Source of the DNA: a virus
Strand: one strand, 5' to 3'
DNA length: 42,080 bases
IMG/VR virus record: IMGVR_UViG_3300024265_000021
Coordinates: 1 to 42,080 of that record
Part shown: positions 15,458-24,783 of the stretch, piece by piece
How positions within the stretch are numbered: position 1 is the first letter of the stretch
How the letters are laid out: the number at the start of each line of letters is the position of its first letter
Program-made: the position numbers and the translations under genes
Notes under the pieces: generated by a model
Told to the model about the DNA's origin: nothing
Database searches by the model: none
What the model saw: only the letters and a program-made list of their open reading frames with translations

Positions 15458-18400
15458 ATGGCTGTTATAGTATTGGCAGTACAACCTGCTAACATAATAT
15501 TCTATGGTGGCTATGTACAATATTATATTGTCTCAAACGAGATAGATATTGGTGTTAGTACATCACAGAAGACTAGTTACAGCGGTGCTATTATAAAAGG
15601 CGAAGGCGTTCCTATTGGAAACACAACCTTAGTAACTACAGCACAGATTGATTTTGCAACTAATGTTCAAAAGAACGCTGCATTGCAAGTAGGTCAAAAA
15701 AGTCGTCTAAACAGTGCATCTCTTAGTTTTCTAGTACAACCCGCAGTATATTGTAGGAATCTTATTGTTACGGCAGAAGTATCATATGTAATAACAATAG
15801 CTAGATCATCAGTAATTACTGCTAGCCAAGGTACATCTAAATCAATATCTTTGACGTATGCAGTAGATACGGAAGTTCCAATTAATCTTTATGTAACTGC
15901 TGAAGTAGACCACCAAGAGACTGTGCTTGGATCTGCTTTGTTAAGCAGTAGATCTTGGCTGCAGAGAAGTGACTCTGTTCAGTCCATAACGTCCCCAGAA
16001 CTATCGCCTGCTATCTTGGTTGCATATGTTAAAAGTATAGTAAGTTTTGAATATTTAATCCAGACTACAGCTAAACTTACTCTGGTTGCACGGAATACTA
16101 CGTCTGTTTATTCTAGTATGGAAAAGTTAGGAACTTCAAGCGCTAGTTCCGATATGTATGTTACTAGTGAAGTTGAGTTTGTTCCTTTTATAGAATACAG
16201 GATAGGAATTGTAGCCTCTCATGGCAGTGGGTCATCTATAGCCGTAGATAGAAAGATAGACGGTGGAGAAGTTGTTGACTGGAATCAGGTAGTTACTAGT
16301 GAAATATATTACAATCCTATAGTAGAAAATACAACAGTAATTACAGGTGGAAATTATACTGCTTCTTTTGCAGAGCTAGATGAAGCAATACCTCCATCAG
16401 TTTCTACTGGATTTTATGTTACGGCTAAGCTCTATAGGAATATGATGGTTGATTCTGGCATGCTTTGCGCAACAAGTCAGAATACAATATCAGCAGTAGC
16501 TATAGAAATAGAAGGCTCTACTGATGCTTGGGTTCAGCAGAAATACTATGTAACTTCAACTGTGGAGTCTATTCCATCCGTACAGCGTTTTATGGAAGTA
16601 GGTACAGGTCAGAAAAACGAAGTTCCACCCCCAGACTTGTTTGATATTGTCCCTTTCACAAGATGTATTAACGCTCCATCTGATTTTGTAGGTGGACCAA
16701 CATTCTATTACAACAGTCTTACTCAGTTTATGTTCCCGATAGTCGGAATGAAAACGCTTATTTATCTGGACGTTACTACGATAGAACTATCAGCTCTATT
16801 GTTCGTATCTGTAGGTCCAACAGATGTAAATAAGTATATAAATCTAAGGATGAGAGTAGGGTCTACGTATTCTAATATTTCAGGATTTTTTCTCCCTGGT
16901 CCATCAGGTTCTTTTTGCCCTCCGATATATTTTGGGGGCGGTGAGTCGGGATGGGTTGAAATAGAAATAGAAGCTCAATCAGAGGCTCTGGTTACTGTAA
17001 ACGAAGTTGAATTTAAAGGTTTGAGTGTAAGTGTCGCAGCAGCTGATCCATATATGAATACTTCTCTGTATTATGTTACGTCTGAAGTTGATCATTCAGA
17101 GAGTTTAGCTCGTGGAATGATTGTAGCGGCAGAAAACACTACAAGCACTATTATTACTTTTGATGAGACTGCATATGTTGACGTTTCAGTAGGGCAATAT
17201 ACTTCTACGGTAGCTTCTGTAAACCAGCCCAGAGTAATACCAGATTTATTATCTTACGACGAAATAGCATACTCAATATTTATTCACTATATGACTTTAG
17301 ATGCTAGCCAATATACTGATTCTGATATTGATCTGTTGTTAAAAATAAATGCAATGTTCTTGGATGCAAATCAGTTTACAGATGCTACAGTTTCTGTATA
17401 CTCTGTTGCAAGATCAGAACTTTCTGTAGGACAGTATAGTGTTGGTGATATAACATTAGTTACTAGGGAAGGCACTCAGGAGCTGATACAGCTTGTTGCT
17501 GAACAGGTTAATGGCATTGATATTGAACTATCTGTTCCTTTTGATTTTCAGATGATAGCTAATCAATCTACCGTTTCTCCTCTTTCTCTTGGATTAACAG
17601 AGCCTTTAGCTTTCGTACTCAATCAGCTTACTGGTTTTTATGGACATCTAGTTTCTAGACTTATATCTAGTGGAGAACAAAAGACTGATGCAACTGCTGA
17701 TATAGTTATAGGTAAAAATCAGATAGATTCTTCTGTATCTCAGTATACTAGTGCAACGCAGAGTTTGTCTGCTGACGATGCTTCTATTATAGCAAATATC
17801 ACAGAGTCGATAGCAAGTATATTTACTCCAGTAATATTTGTTACTATATCTCAAGAGTCATCAAATTATACTAACTCTACTACTAGTACATTCGAGTTAT
17901 TGGTCAAGCCAGAATTGGTAGGATTGCAAGCGACATATACAGAAATAATACTAGACTTGATAGAATACCCAGACTTCTCTGCTAGCCAGAACACTGACTC
18001 CCCTGTTGCTTTAGGGTCAGAAGAGCCTATAGAAACTGTTGCTGTTCAATCTACAGGTGTAACTTGTGACATAGAAGATGGATGGGGAACTATATCTAAT
18101 CAATTAAGTAGTTCCGACTTGTCTTTGTTCTTTACTCAAGTTGCTTTTCAGTGTACATGTGTACAGTCAAGCTATGCACCTATAGCATTGGGAAGTGTAG
18201 AGCCTTTGGTATCAAATGGATACCAATACACTATAGTCTACGCAGATATATTTGTAACTATGCCAATTCTAGTTTCTAGTCAAAATACTAGCTCTACTAT
18301 AGGCATGAGACTAAGAGCTTTTTCTGAGTTGTTGTCTTCTCAGTTTAATTCTGCTAGTTCAGATTTGGAAGTAAGGAAATACTTTCCTATGGATATTGAT

Positions 18401-18628
18401 TGCAAACAAGTAAACGGGTCATCGGTAGACATAGACCCTATTGCTTATTCTAATATTGTTGCTTCTCAAACTACTTCTACCGATATTGGTTTGTACAGAG
18501 ATGGCGATGAAGCTATTATTGTTGAGGGTAAACAGAATACAGCTTTTGAAGCTAATTTAGTACGAACAACAGTAGGAGTTATTGACAAGCCAGATGTAAT
18601 ATACTATGATATGTGTGAAATTAATTAG
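15458..18628 (+). CDS. Large repetitive virion protein (1056 aa), fibre or tail-surface protein
   Basis: Three zones are visible. Residues about 1-400 and 545-575 contain repeats starting (F/Y)YVT(A/S)(E/K)V followed by about 50 residues. About 403-530 is a third copy of the beta-sandwich module of the two preceding genes, with SGFFLPGPSG and EVEFKGLSV. From about 580 to the end runs a short repeat of roughly 20 residues with the pattern (A/S)xQ(N/Y/S)T-x-(S/T)-x-x-x-L. The protein is low in charge and rich in Ser, Thr, Val and Ile. A beta-solenoid or stacked beta-strand rod is likely. It is not a known enzyme and no catalytic motif is seen. Confidence 0.55.
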   Translation: MAVIVLAVQPANIIFYGGYVQYYIVSNEIDIGVSTSQKTSYSGAIIKGEGVPIGNTTLVTTAQIDFATNVQKNAALQVGQKSRLNSASLSFLVQPAVYCRNLIVTAEVSYVITIARSSVITASQGTSKSISLTYAVDTEVPINLYVTAEVDHQETVLGSALLSSRSWLQRSDSVQSITSPELSPAILVAYVKSIVSFEYLIQTTAKLTLVARNTTSVYSSMEKLGTSSASSDMYVTSEVEFVPFIEYRIGIVASHGSGSSIAVDRKIDGGEVVDWNQVVTSEIYYNPIVENTTVITGGNYTASFAELDEAIPPSVSTGFYVTAKLYRNMMVDSGMLCATSQNTISAVAIEIEGSTDAWVQQKYYVTSTVESIPSVQRFMEVGTGQKNEVPPPDLFDIVPFTRCINAPSDFVGGPTFYYNSLTQFMFPIVGMKTLIYLDVTTIELSALLFVSVGPTDVNKYINLRMRVGSTYSNISGFFLPGPSGSFCPPIYFGGGESGWVEIEIEAQSEALVTVNEVEFKGLSVSVAAADPYMNTSLYYVTSEVDHSESLARGMIVAAENTTSTIITFDETAYVDVSVGQYTSTVASVNQPRVIPDLLSYDEIAYSIFIHYMTLDASQYTDSDIDLLLKINAMFLDANQFTDATVSVYSVARSELSVGQYSVGDITLVTREGTQELIQLVAEQVNGIDIELSVPFDFQMIANQSTVSPLSLGLTEPLAFVLNQLTGFYGHLVSRLISSGEQKTDATADIVIGKNQIDSSVSQYTSATQSLSADDASIIANITESIASIFTPVIFVTISQESSNYTNSTTSTFELLVKPELVGLQATYTEIILDLIEYPDFSASQNTDSPVALGSEEPIETVAVQSTGVTCDIEDGWGTISNQLSSSDLSLFFTQVAFQCTCVQSSYAPIALGSVEPLVSNGYQYTIVYADIFVTMPILVSSQNTSSTIGMRLRAFSELLSSQFNSASSDLEVRKYFPMDIDCKQVNGSSVDIDPIAYSNIVASQTTSTDIGLYRDGDEAIIVEGKQNTAFEANLVRTTVGVIDKPDVIYYDMCEIN

Positions 18629-18648
18629 TAATAAAAGGAGATATATAT

Positions 18649-19116
18649 ATGGCTGCTATAAACGGATACTCTGACGTTGTATCATCAGGAGTTCAAACTC
18701 TTATAACTGGTGGTATTTACTCTGACCCAACACTTTGGTATGTGGGATTATACACAGGAACTGTTTTTTCTGATGGTTCGATTGGACTTGATACAGAGGT
18801 TGAGTTTAATCCAGCCCCTGACAATAACTATGCAAGATTACAAATAAATGCTGTTGGCGGTGCTTCACCTGCTTGGTCAGTGCCAGAAAGCGCACCTAAC
18901 TCTTTCAAGGTTTCCAATGGTTCTCAAGCTGAATATCCTGTTGCATCTGAGGATTGGGGCACGATAACTTTTGCAGTTGTTATGAAAAGCGCACAGAACC
19001 AATTAGCCGCTGACATGATATTCGGTGGAGCGTTGTCTACATCTAAAGCAATAGGTGTTGGTACTACTGCTGTATTCTTGACTGGTGCATTATCTGTTAC
19101 CACTAGCAATAATTAA
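18649..19116 (+). CDS. Receptor-binding-like protein, NGYS family member 1
   Basis: This 155-residue protein has a strong AAGGAG site. It has the pattern of a common phage fibre domain: LWYVGLYTGTVFSDG, then YARLQINAVGG, a YPVASEDWGTITFAVVM strand pair, a GG turn, and a final strand. It opens a set of six related genes up to 23650 that share an NGYS-like start and a D/E-W-G/E central strand. The set probably makes alternative or stacked adhesin subunits at the tail tip. Confidence 0.55.
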   Translation: MAAINGYSDVVSSGVQTLITGGIYSDPTLWYVGLYTGTVFSDGSIGLDTEVEFNPAPDNNYARLQINAVGGASPAWSVPESAPNSFKVSNGSQAEYPVASEDWGTITFAVVMKSAQNQLAADMIFGGALSTSKAIGVGTTAVFLTGALSVTTSNN

Positions 19117-19121
19117 GAATA

Positions 19122-19457
19122 ATGAATAAATTAGCCAACGTCGAAATATATGTGAACTCCAGCAACAGAAATGCAGTCTGTGTGCTGGAGTGTAGCACTC
19201 CAGCTAGCTTAGAATCCATCAGTAATGTATCAATAGAACTCTTAAATGGTACAATAATAGACTCAGCTACATATCCCGATTGTTTCACTTGGAACATAAT
19301 GGACGGAACTAAATGTGTGATACATTTGTATCTTGGCAGAGCTTCATTAGGATTGGAGAACGGCGTTTATAATGCCGACTTGTTTCTCTTTGATGAATAT
19401 AATTATCAAGGGGCACATTTTGGAAAATTAAGATTATTTGTTTATAATAGAGGTTAA
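19122..19457 (+). CDS. Small beta-rich virion protein inside the adhesin array
   Basis: It has 111 residues. It is not clearly one of the NGYS family, but its beta-rich form (SIELLNGTIIDS, FTWNIMDGTKCVIHLYLG, GVYNADLFLFDEYNYQGAHFG) resembles short upper-baseplate or linker domains. It starts with no strong ribosome site and ends by TAATG overlap with the next gene. A role as a docking subunit for the neighbouring adhesins is an inference. Confidence 0.45.
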   Translation: MNKLANVEIYVNSSNRNAVCVLECSTPASLESISNVSIELLNGTIIDSATYPDCFTWNIMDGTKCVIHLYLGRASLGLENGVYNADLFLFDEYNYQGAHFGKLRLFVYNRG

Positions 19458-20488
19458 TGATGAACGGATATTCCGACGTAATTAAAGATTTGCACGTTAG
19501 ATACTATTGCAACTACCTTCAACAAACCCCCCCTACTAATTATCAGAGGGGTGATTACTGGCTTAGGCTTTCTAAACAAAAATGTTTGAGCGGTGGGCAA
19601 CAATGGTCTGAGTTGAGTGCTGGCCCTGCTCCTCCATCTGCTGGATATGAGCCTATCCATCTGCCTCAATATTTGTGGAAATCGAATGTGATAGCTCCTC
19701 CGGCTGGTCCAGGATGTCTAACTATTCACTTCGGTAGCGTTGATGCTGTTTTCCCTACAGCTCTAGACAACTGGGAGACCATACAGCAAGTAGGTATATG
19801 GGGACACGAGACTTCTACTGATCCAAATTACTTTTTTGGAGGATTTGAGATTTCTCCTGGACTTAACTTAACTGCTGGTGAAAGATTATCATTTAAGAAT
19901 AATGGTGTTGCAGATACCGAAAAAGCTATACGTATTAACCACACATCTTCTGGTGGTGCTGAAACAGCGAGTGGAGTTAATACATATGCTGAAACATCAG
20001 GAACAACAAGTGGATTTACACATACTTGGATTGAATTATTAAATGATGGTGCATCTACATATCCAACCCTTAGGACAGATTCTACCTATATTCCAATGGC
20101 TAGGATTAAAATGGCACTGTCTAATAGTTTGTGGGTCAGTTGGGTAGAGCCAGACCCTGCTATTTCTGGTAGTTATATCCAAAACTGGGTGTATTCACAG
20201 GATATGGATACTACTAATTTTTCTCTTACTGACTATAATCTTCCAGACCCAGGAGGACATAGACTTTTATTCAGAAACGAAAAGGTAATAGTTTATTCCC
20301 CTGCAACAGAAATTAGATATGTCAATACAATAGGTCTGTCTATGACTGACTCATCATCTGGTAATACTAGAGGATGGGGTGGAGGTTTGGTTGACAATGC
20401 TCCTGTAACTGTATTAACTGGAGAAACTCCAATTATTGAAATTCATGGCTTTTCTAGTACTTTTATAACACAAGGCCAAACGCCGTGA
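19457..20488 (+). CDS. Receptor-binding-like protein, NGYS family member 2
   Basis: The protein has 343 residues. A second ATG three bases on would give MNGYSD, the N-terminus shared in this array. Features shared with the next gene include VRYYCNYL, WLRLSKQKC...WSELS, the central NWETIQQVGIWG strand and a GFEIS...LTAGERLSFKNNGVAD segment. The C-terminal half is variable, as expected for a receptor-contact domain. It overlaps the next gene by the GTGA junction. Confidence 0.55.
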   Translation: MMNGYSDVIKDLHVRYYCNYLQQTPPTNYQRGDYWLRLSKQKCLSGGQQWSELSAGPAPPSAGYEPIHLPQYLWKSNVIAPPAGPGCLTIHFGSVDAVFPTALDNWETIQQVGIWGHETSTDPNYFFGGFEISPGLNLTAGERLSFKNNGVADTEKAIRINHTSSGGAETASGVNTYAETSGTTSGFTHTWIELLNDGASTYPTLRTDSTYIPMARIKMALSNSLWVSWVEPDPAISGSYIQNWVYSQDMDTTNFSLTDYNLPDPGGHRLLFRNEKVIVYSPATEIRYVNTIGLSMTDSSSGNTRGWGGGLVDNAPVTVLTGETPIIEIHGFSSTFITQGQTP

Positions 20489-21471
20489 ACGGAATTTCTA
20501 GATTTTCATCTGAATTATACGTTGAGTATTTTTGTAATTATCTCGGTGGTGACATTCCTTCTGTCGCATGGAGTGGAAGATGGGTTAGACTGTCTTCTAC
20601 TATATGTGATGTTGATGGGTTTGGTTGGACCGAGCTTTCTTCTTCTCCTGGGTATGCTCCATATGGTGGAGAAACTCTTTATTTCGACCAACTTGTGTCA
20701 TCGTCAATCGGTTATTATATGAGCGTTTTGGACAATGATAACGGTGCGTTAACAGATATAGTGTTTGATGCTACAGGAGATTGGGAAGACGTTGTTCAAG
20801 TAGGTGTTTGGGGTGATGAATTTTCTACTGATGCAGAGTATTTTATACTTGGATTTGAGATACCTCTTACGATATTATCAGCAGGCGAAGATATAACGTT
20901 TAAAAACGTTGGTGTTGCTGATGATAGACGTGGGATACGTAGCTTTGTACGGTCTTATTTGCCTCAGTATGCTTCTGGAGTAAATGCTTTCGGACAATCA
21001 TCTGCTTTCATTGATAGTTGGAGTAAGATATTTAATAAGACTTTTCCAGCTGACCCAACACTACCAGCTCTTAGAATATCTCAAGATCCTGGAAGTATAA
21101 TTTATTGCCTTAGGTTTGGATTAAGAGACTCAGATCACATTGGTTGGCTTGAGACGAGTCCAGCAACTACTAGTCTAGTCGGAAGTTGCATTGGTGATGC
21201 AAATCTTGATACATTAACATTTGAGTATTTCAACAACCAAGCGTATAACAATGCTTTCATGATGAGAAGTATTAATCATATTGTTTTTTCTGCTGCTGAT
21301 GCAAATGTTACAGCATATTCAGTTGGTATAAATGCAGTAAGTGTTGATTTACAAAGTACTGGATGGGGTGGTGGGCAACTCGAAAACGCACCTGTTGACA
21401 TTGAGCTTGGCGACCTACCTGTTATTTTGGCTGGAGATTTAGTTTTTGGACTTATACCAGATACAATGTGA
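20485..21471 (+). CDS. Receptor-binding-like protein, NGYS family member 3
   Basis: GTG start overlaps the preceding stop. It has 328 residues and is the closest relative of member 2: VEYFCNYLGG, WVRLSSTICDVDGFGWTELS, DWEDVVQVGVWGDEFSTDAEYF, then LSAGEDITFKNVGVADD. The two genes clearly arose by duplication. The C-terminal thirds differ more than the cores, which suggests divergence of binding specificity. Confidence 0.55.
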   Translation: MNGISRFSSELYVEYFCNYLGGDIPSVAWSGRWVRLSSTICDVDGFGWTELSSSPGYAPYGGETLYFDQLVSSSIGYYMSVLDNDNGALTDIVFDATGDWEDVVQVGVWGDEFSTDAEYFILGFEIPLTILSAGEDITFKNVGVADDRRGIRSFVRSYLPQYASGVNAFGQSSAFIDSWSKIFNKTFPADPTLPALRISQDPGSIIYCLRFGLRDSDHIGWLETSPATTSLVGSCIGDANLDTLTFEYFNNQAYNNAFMMRSINHIVFSAADANVTAYSVGINAVSVDLQSTGWGGGQLENAPVDIELGDLPVILAGDLVFGLIPDTM

Positions 21472-21477
21472 GGCTAA

Positions 21478-22683
21478 ATGAACGGATTATCAACAGCAGG
21501 CACTGGGGTTGTTCTTAATTATGTTGGCGGATGGATGGGGCATCTAGGAATAGGTACTACTACTGGACACGACGACAGATTCGGTTGTGGAATATATTTC
21601 GCCAGACTGTCTAGTGAATCATGTGATGCTAGAGCTAGAGGTTGGTTAGAGATAGACCATGAGTTAGGTCCAATAGGATATGTACCTTTTCTTATGGGTG
21701 AACAAGAGGGAGCAGACTTAAAGTGGGGTAGGTCTTTTGCTATGGACCTAGAGAGCACTTTGCCTTCTATCTTAATTCATGCTATTGCAAACATAAAATT
21801 TGGGCCAGCGACTAAGGAATGGTTGCCAATAAATCAGGTAGGGCTTTGGACTGGTGTTCCTTCTTGGCTTCCTAGACATGATGTAACTAGATATGGAGAC
21901 ACAACAACTTACTGGAATCGTCTTCATTTTGGATTTCAATTGCCTTCACTTGTTATAAAAGAGGGAGAAATACTTAGATTTCATAAAGATACTGAAACAG
22001 AACTTGGAGGAATTTCTTTGCCTTATGCGGCTGGAGGGCCAAATAAAAGAGAAAGAGGCGCTACTAGTGCTTTACTTGTAAGAGGTAAGCTGGAAGATAG
22101 AGACGAAAATTCAGCTGAGATTGGTGCTTTTACCAGGTCAACAGATTACAGCCTTGCATCTATGCTTTCAAGAGATGCAAGTCAAGGTGAAAACCAGCAC
22201 AACTACAAACAACTTGGTAGTAGTGCTAGAAACAGTAGGTTAGACCGTAATTGGTTTCCTATCGAAGTATGTCCTCCTTACATGAGACTTACGTTGCATA
22301 ATGAGGGCATAGACGATACGTTCATGACCGATACTCCAGACTTAGACGATGTATGGGCCGGTGTGTCTTTTGGAATAGTATCAAATAATTATGCTGGTCC
22401 ATATAAATATTTTTGGGGTTTACGGTATCATTACGAAGACGAATACTATTTACTGTCTAACAATCCGTATATAACATGGATGGACTATTATCCTTATTTG
22501 GCTGGCAGCAGACCGCGGTCATTAGGTATGGCCTATTACTACCTAGCAGAAGTCCCAGGTGGATACGAGATTCAAGGTGAGGTTGGTGCGTTTATGTTCG
22601 ACATTCTCGCCACCCAATGGATTAACTACCTAGATGTTCCAGTAACATTGGATGGAGATATAACTATATCAAACCCATATTAG
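21478..22683 (+). CDS. Receptor-binding-like protein, NGYS family member 4
   Basis: This is the longest member, 401 residues, beginning MNGLST. It keeps the core YFARLSSESCDARARGWLEI, then KEWLPINQVGLWTG, then FGFQLPSLVIKEGEILRF. It adds insertions, including a charged linker around 185-230. The C-terminal region is rich in Tyr, Trp and Asp, as in sugar-binding surfaces. It follows member 3 by six bases. Confidence 0.52.
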   Translation: MNGLSTAGTGVVLNYVGGWMGHLGIGTTTGHDDRFGCGIYFARLSSESCDARARGWLEIDHELGPIGYVPFLMGEQEGADLKWGRSFAMDLESTLPSILIHAIANIKFGPATKEWLPINQVGLWTGVPSWLPRHDVTRYGDTTTYWNRLHFGFQLPSLVIKEGEILRFHKDTETELGGISLPYAAGGPNKRERGATSALLVRGKLEDRDENSAEIGAFTRSTDYSLASMLSRDASQGENQHNYKQLGSSARNSRLDRNWFPIEVCPPYMRLTLHNEGIDDTFMTDTPDLDDVWAGVSFGIVSNNYAGPYKYFWGLRYHYEDEYYLLSNNPYITWMDYYPYLAGSRPRSLGMAYYYLAEVPGGYEIQGEVGAFMFDILATQWINYLDVPVTLDGDITISNPY

Positions 22684-22703
22684 CCCAATGAAAGAAAATA
22701 TAT

Positions 22704-23159
22704 ATGATAGGATATAAGTACAATACATTGATGGGCAAGTTCTTGGTGAATGAGAATATATTTGCTAATGTAGGAGCTGGTGTAGGAACTGGGTTTCTAG
22801 TTCTATCTTCTGACATAATATATCCTTACACTGAAACAGTAAATAGACCGTCTGCTCCAGACTATCAAGACTTACAATGTGATCATTCTGATTGGGTCTT
22901 CTACTTAGCTGCGTCAACTGGAGATAGAAGCGATGCTATTGTAAGTTTAAAAACAACTAAAGAGTTTCCTATAGCAACTTCATCTTGGGGAAACATTAAT
23001 GCAATAGCACTAACAGATACTGCTGCTGGAACAGGACTAGGCATCTTCTTTTTCCATAATTTTAGCACTCCAGTGACCGTAGATATTGGTACTTCAATTG
23101 TATTTCTTGGCTCTACAACTCTAGGTGACGGTGATATAGTCATATATCCATATGCGTAA
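22704..23159 (+). CDS. Receptor-binding-like protein, NGYS family member 5 (short)
   Basis: It has 151 residues and begins MIGYKYN. It keeps the EFPIATSSWGNINAIALTD strand, the Gly turn and a final IVFLGSTTLGDG strand of member 1, so it is the compact version of the fold. The ribosome site is weak. Position between larger members suggests a subunit of the same tip complex. Confidence 0.5.
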   Translation: MIGYKYNTLMGKFLVNENIFANVGAGVGTGFLVLSSDIIYPYTETVNRPSAPDYQDLQCDHSDWVFYLAASTGDRSDAIVSLKTTKEFPIATSSWGNINAIALTDTAAGTGLGIFFFHNFSTPVTVDIGTSIVFLGSTTLGDGDIVIYPYA

Positions 23160-23170
23160 AGGGGTTAGAT

Positions 23171-23650
23171 ATGTCTGAAATGAATGGCTATAGTAGCTAT
23201 TTTTATAAATACGTATTCAATAATTTTATGTTTGGTGAGCCACCTAACGGATATTTTTATGGTAATAAAAGCAGGTACATAGACGTTTCCACTGCAACAT
23301 TTGACTTCGATGGGGCTGGATTAACTTATCCAAGCGACCCATCTTATTTAGCATATGAAGACAATGGAGATGATATCTTTGTGCATACTCCAACTGGTGT
23401 TCCTCTTGCTACAGACACTTACTCACGAGTAAGGAACTTCATTCCTATATCTTGGCCTATAGCTACAGTGGATTGGAATCCTTTGTGGAGTATAATGGTA
23501 AGTCATTATTTTTATGCTAATCCAGGCTACGGTAACCCTGCTGGTAAGTATCCTCTATTTGGAGGACGGCTTGACTCACCTTCTATAGTGTTATCTGGTC
23601 AGCAGTTGATATGTCTTAGCAACGATCTAATCTTTATTTATAACTGGTAA
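23171..23650 (+). CDS. Receptor-binding-like protein, NGYS family member 6; end of virion operon
   Basis: It has 159 residues with an internal MNGYSSYFYKYVF start region after MSE, a WPIATVDWNPLWSIMV strand and an LFGGRLDSPSIVLSGQQLICLS end. It is the last rightward virion gene and overlaps the convergent RusA-like gene by 17 bases. No terminator hairpin separates the two operons here. Confidence 0.5.
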   Translation: MSEMNGYSSYFYKYVFNNFMFGEPPNGYFYGNKSRYIDVSTATFDFDGAGLTYPSDPSYLAYEDNGDDIFVHTPTGVPLATDTYSRVRNFIPISWPIATVDWNPLWSIMVSHYFYANPGYGNPAGKYPLFGGRLDSPSIVLSGQQLICLSNDLIFIYNW

Positions 23651-24020
23651 TTGTTACATTTACTCCAGGATGTTCTCCAACATTAAATGAGTTGCCCCAT
23701 CCTTTGTTGTATTTCCAGTTGTCACCTTTAAATATCTTTGCTTCTACAAGTGCATCGAAAATGAACTTGACACCTACGGCTATGTTGTCTGGGTCTTTCC
23801 TTCTAGTCTTTTCTATCCAATCAAACATACAGGTGTAGGTGTTTTCAACAGGTTTTATTTTTTCAACAATAGCTATATCTGATATTATTTCTTGCCACTT
23901 CTTTTTCATTACTGAATATTTAGAGCCGAACCTTATTCCTCCCTTTAAAACTGTAGAGCTAGCCAATATGATTTCATTCATAGACGGTAGTGGTCCAGGT
24001 ATAAAGAATGTTTGTTCCAT
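23634..24020 (-). CDS. rusA: RusA-like Holliday junction resolvase
   Basis: This 128-residue protein is the last gene of the leftward operon. RKDPDNI, then FIFDALVEAKIFKGDNW, gives the conserved acidic residues of RusA (Asp of DPDN, FDAL and GDN). The N-terminal FIPGPLPSMNE is also typical. RusA cuts four-way junctions symmetrically, so here it would resolve recombination intermediates or branched DNA before packaging. Its start overlaps the stop of the loader gene (TAATG). Confidence 0.85.
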   Translation of the reverse strand: MEQTFFIPGPLPSMNEIILASSTVLKGGIRFGSKYSVMKKKWQEIISDIAIVEKIKPVENTYTCMFDWIEKTRRKDPDNIAVGVKFIFDALVEAKIFKGDNWKYNKGWGNSFNVGEHPGVNVTITSYK

Positions 24021-24781
24021 TACATTCCCAAATACTCGTATCTATCTTTTGTTCTTTGTATAGCTTTCTTAACCCTTATGTTTTCTTCTTTTATCTCTAT
24101 AGGTAAACACATCTCCATTATTCTGTCTCTTAAAGCAACGCAAGTCATATCATTTATCTTATCGTTGTCTTTGCTTAACTTATAAGTAAGCTCTTCAACA
24201 GAGAAGTTGCTTATAATCATGACTCCCATCTGGTTCATCAGCCTATGATTTATAATATTGTACAACATATTGATAGAGTATTGATTGGTATTATGGTGGC
24301 CTATGTCATCTAATACAAGCATCTGGCAAGACTGTATCAATGACTTATTAGTCTTATAGAACTCATTGTCTATCATTATATCTGGTACGTGTATGTATTT
24401 TACACTTGCGTTTCTTCTTTTTATGAACTCGATACAAGCAGCTATAGCTATCATAGTCTTTCCTGTGCCTGGAGATCCGTATAGATAAGGAAGCTGCCAA
24501 CTAGTTTCTGTACCATATGATTCTATTTGACTCGTTAAGAGCTTTATTGCTTTCTTTTGGCCATTGGTTGGTGAGAATGAGTCCAATCCTTTTTCTCTCA
24601 TCTTTCTAGGAATACCAGATGAAGAAAGTAACATTGATCTCTTTTGCATTCTTTCTTCTGAGTCTAATCGTTTCTGCTCTGACTCTAAGCATTCTTCACA
24701 ATATCTTAGTAGTTTTGACTCAGTCTCTGTTCCGCACTTACAACAAGATCCTTTTCCACCACTAAATATATCAAGCCTCAT
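24020..24781 (-). CDS. DnaC/IstB-like AAA+ helicase loader with N-terminal zinc finger
   Basis: ATG at 24781 is used; the longer TTG start four codons upstream has no ribosome site. The protein has 253 residues. A zinc-finger-like Cys set (C13/C14, C16, C28, C31) is followed by Walker A GSPGTGKT at 102-109, Walker B MLVLDDIG around 154-161, and a sensor ISNFS. This matches DnaC/DnaI-type loaders that place host DnaB-type helicase on phage DNA. It follows the DnaD-like gene by two bases, so both are made together. Confidence 0.85.
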   Translation of the reverse strand: MRLDIFSGGKGSCCKCGTETESKLLRYCEECLESEQKRLDSEERMQKRSMLLSSSGIPRKMREKGLDSFSPTNGQKKAIKLLTSQIESYGTETSWQLPYLYGSPGTGKTMIAIAACIEFIKRRNASVKYIHVPDIMIDNEFYKTNKSLIQSCQMLVLDDIGHHNTNQYSINMLYNIINHRLMNQMGVMIISNFSVEELTYKLSKDNDKINDMTCVALRDRIMEMCLPIEIKEENIRVKKAIQRTKDRYEYLGM

Positions 24782-24783
24782 AA

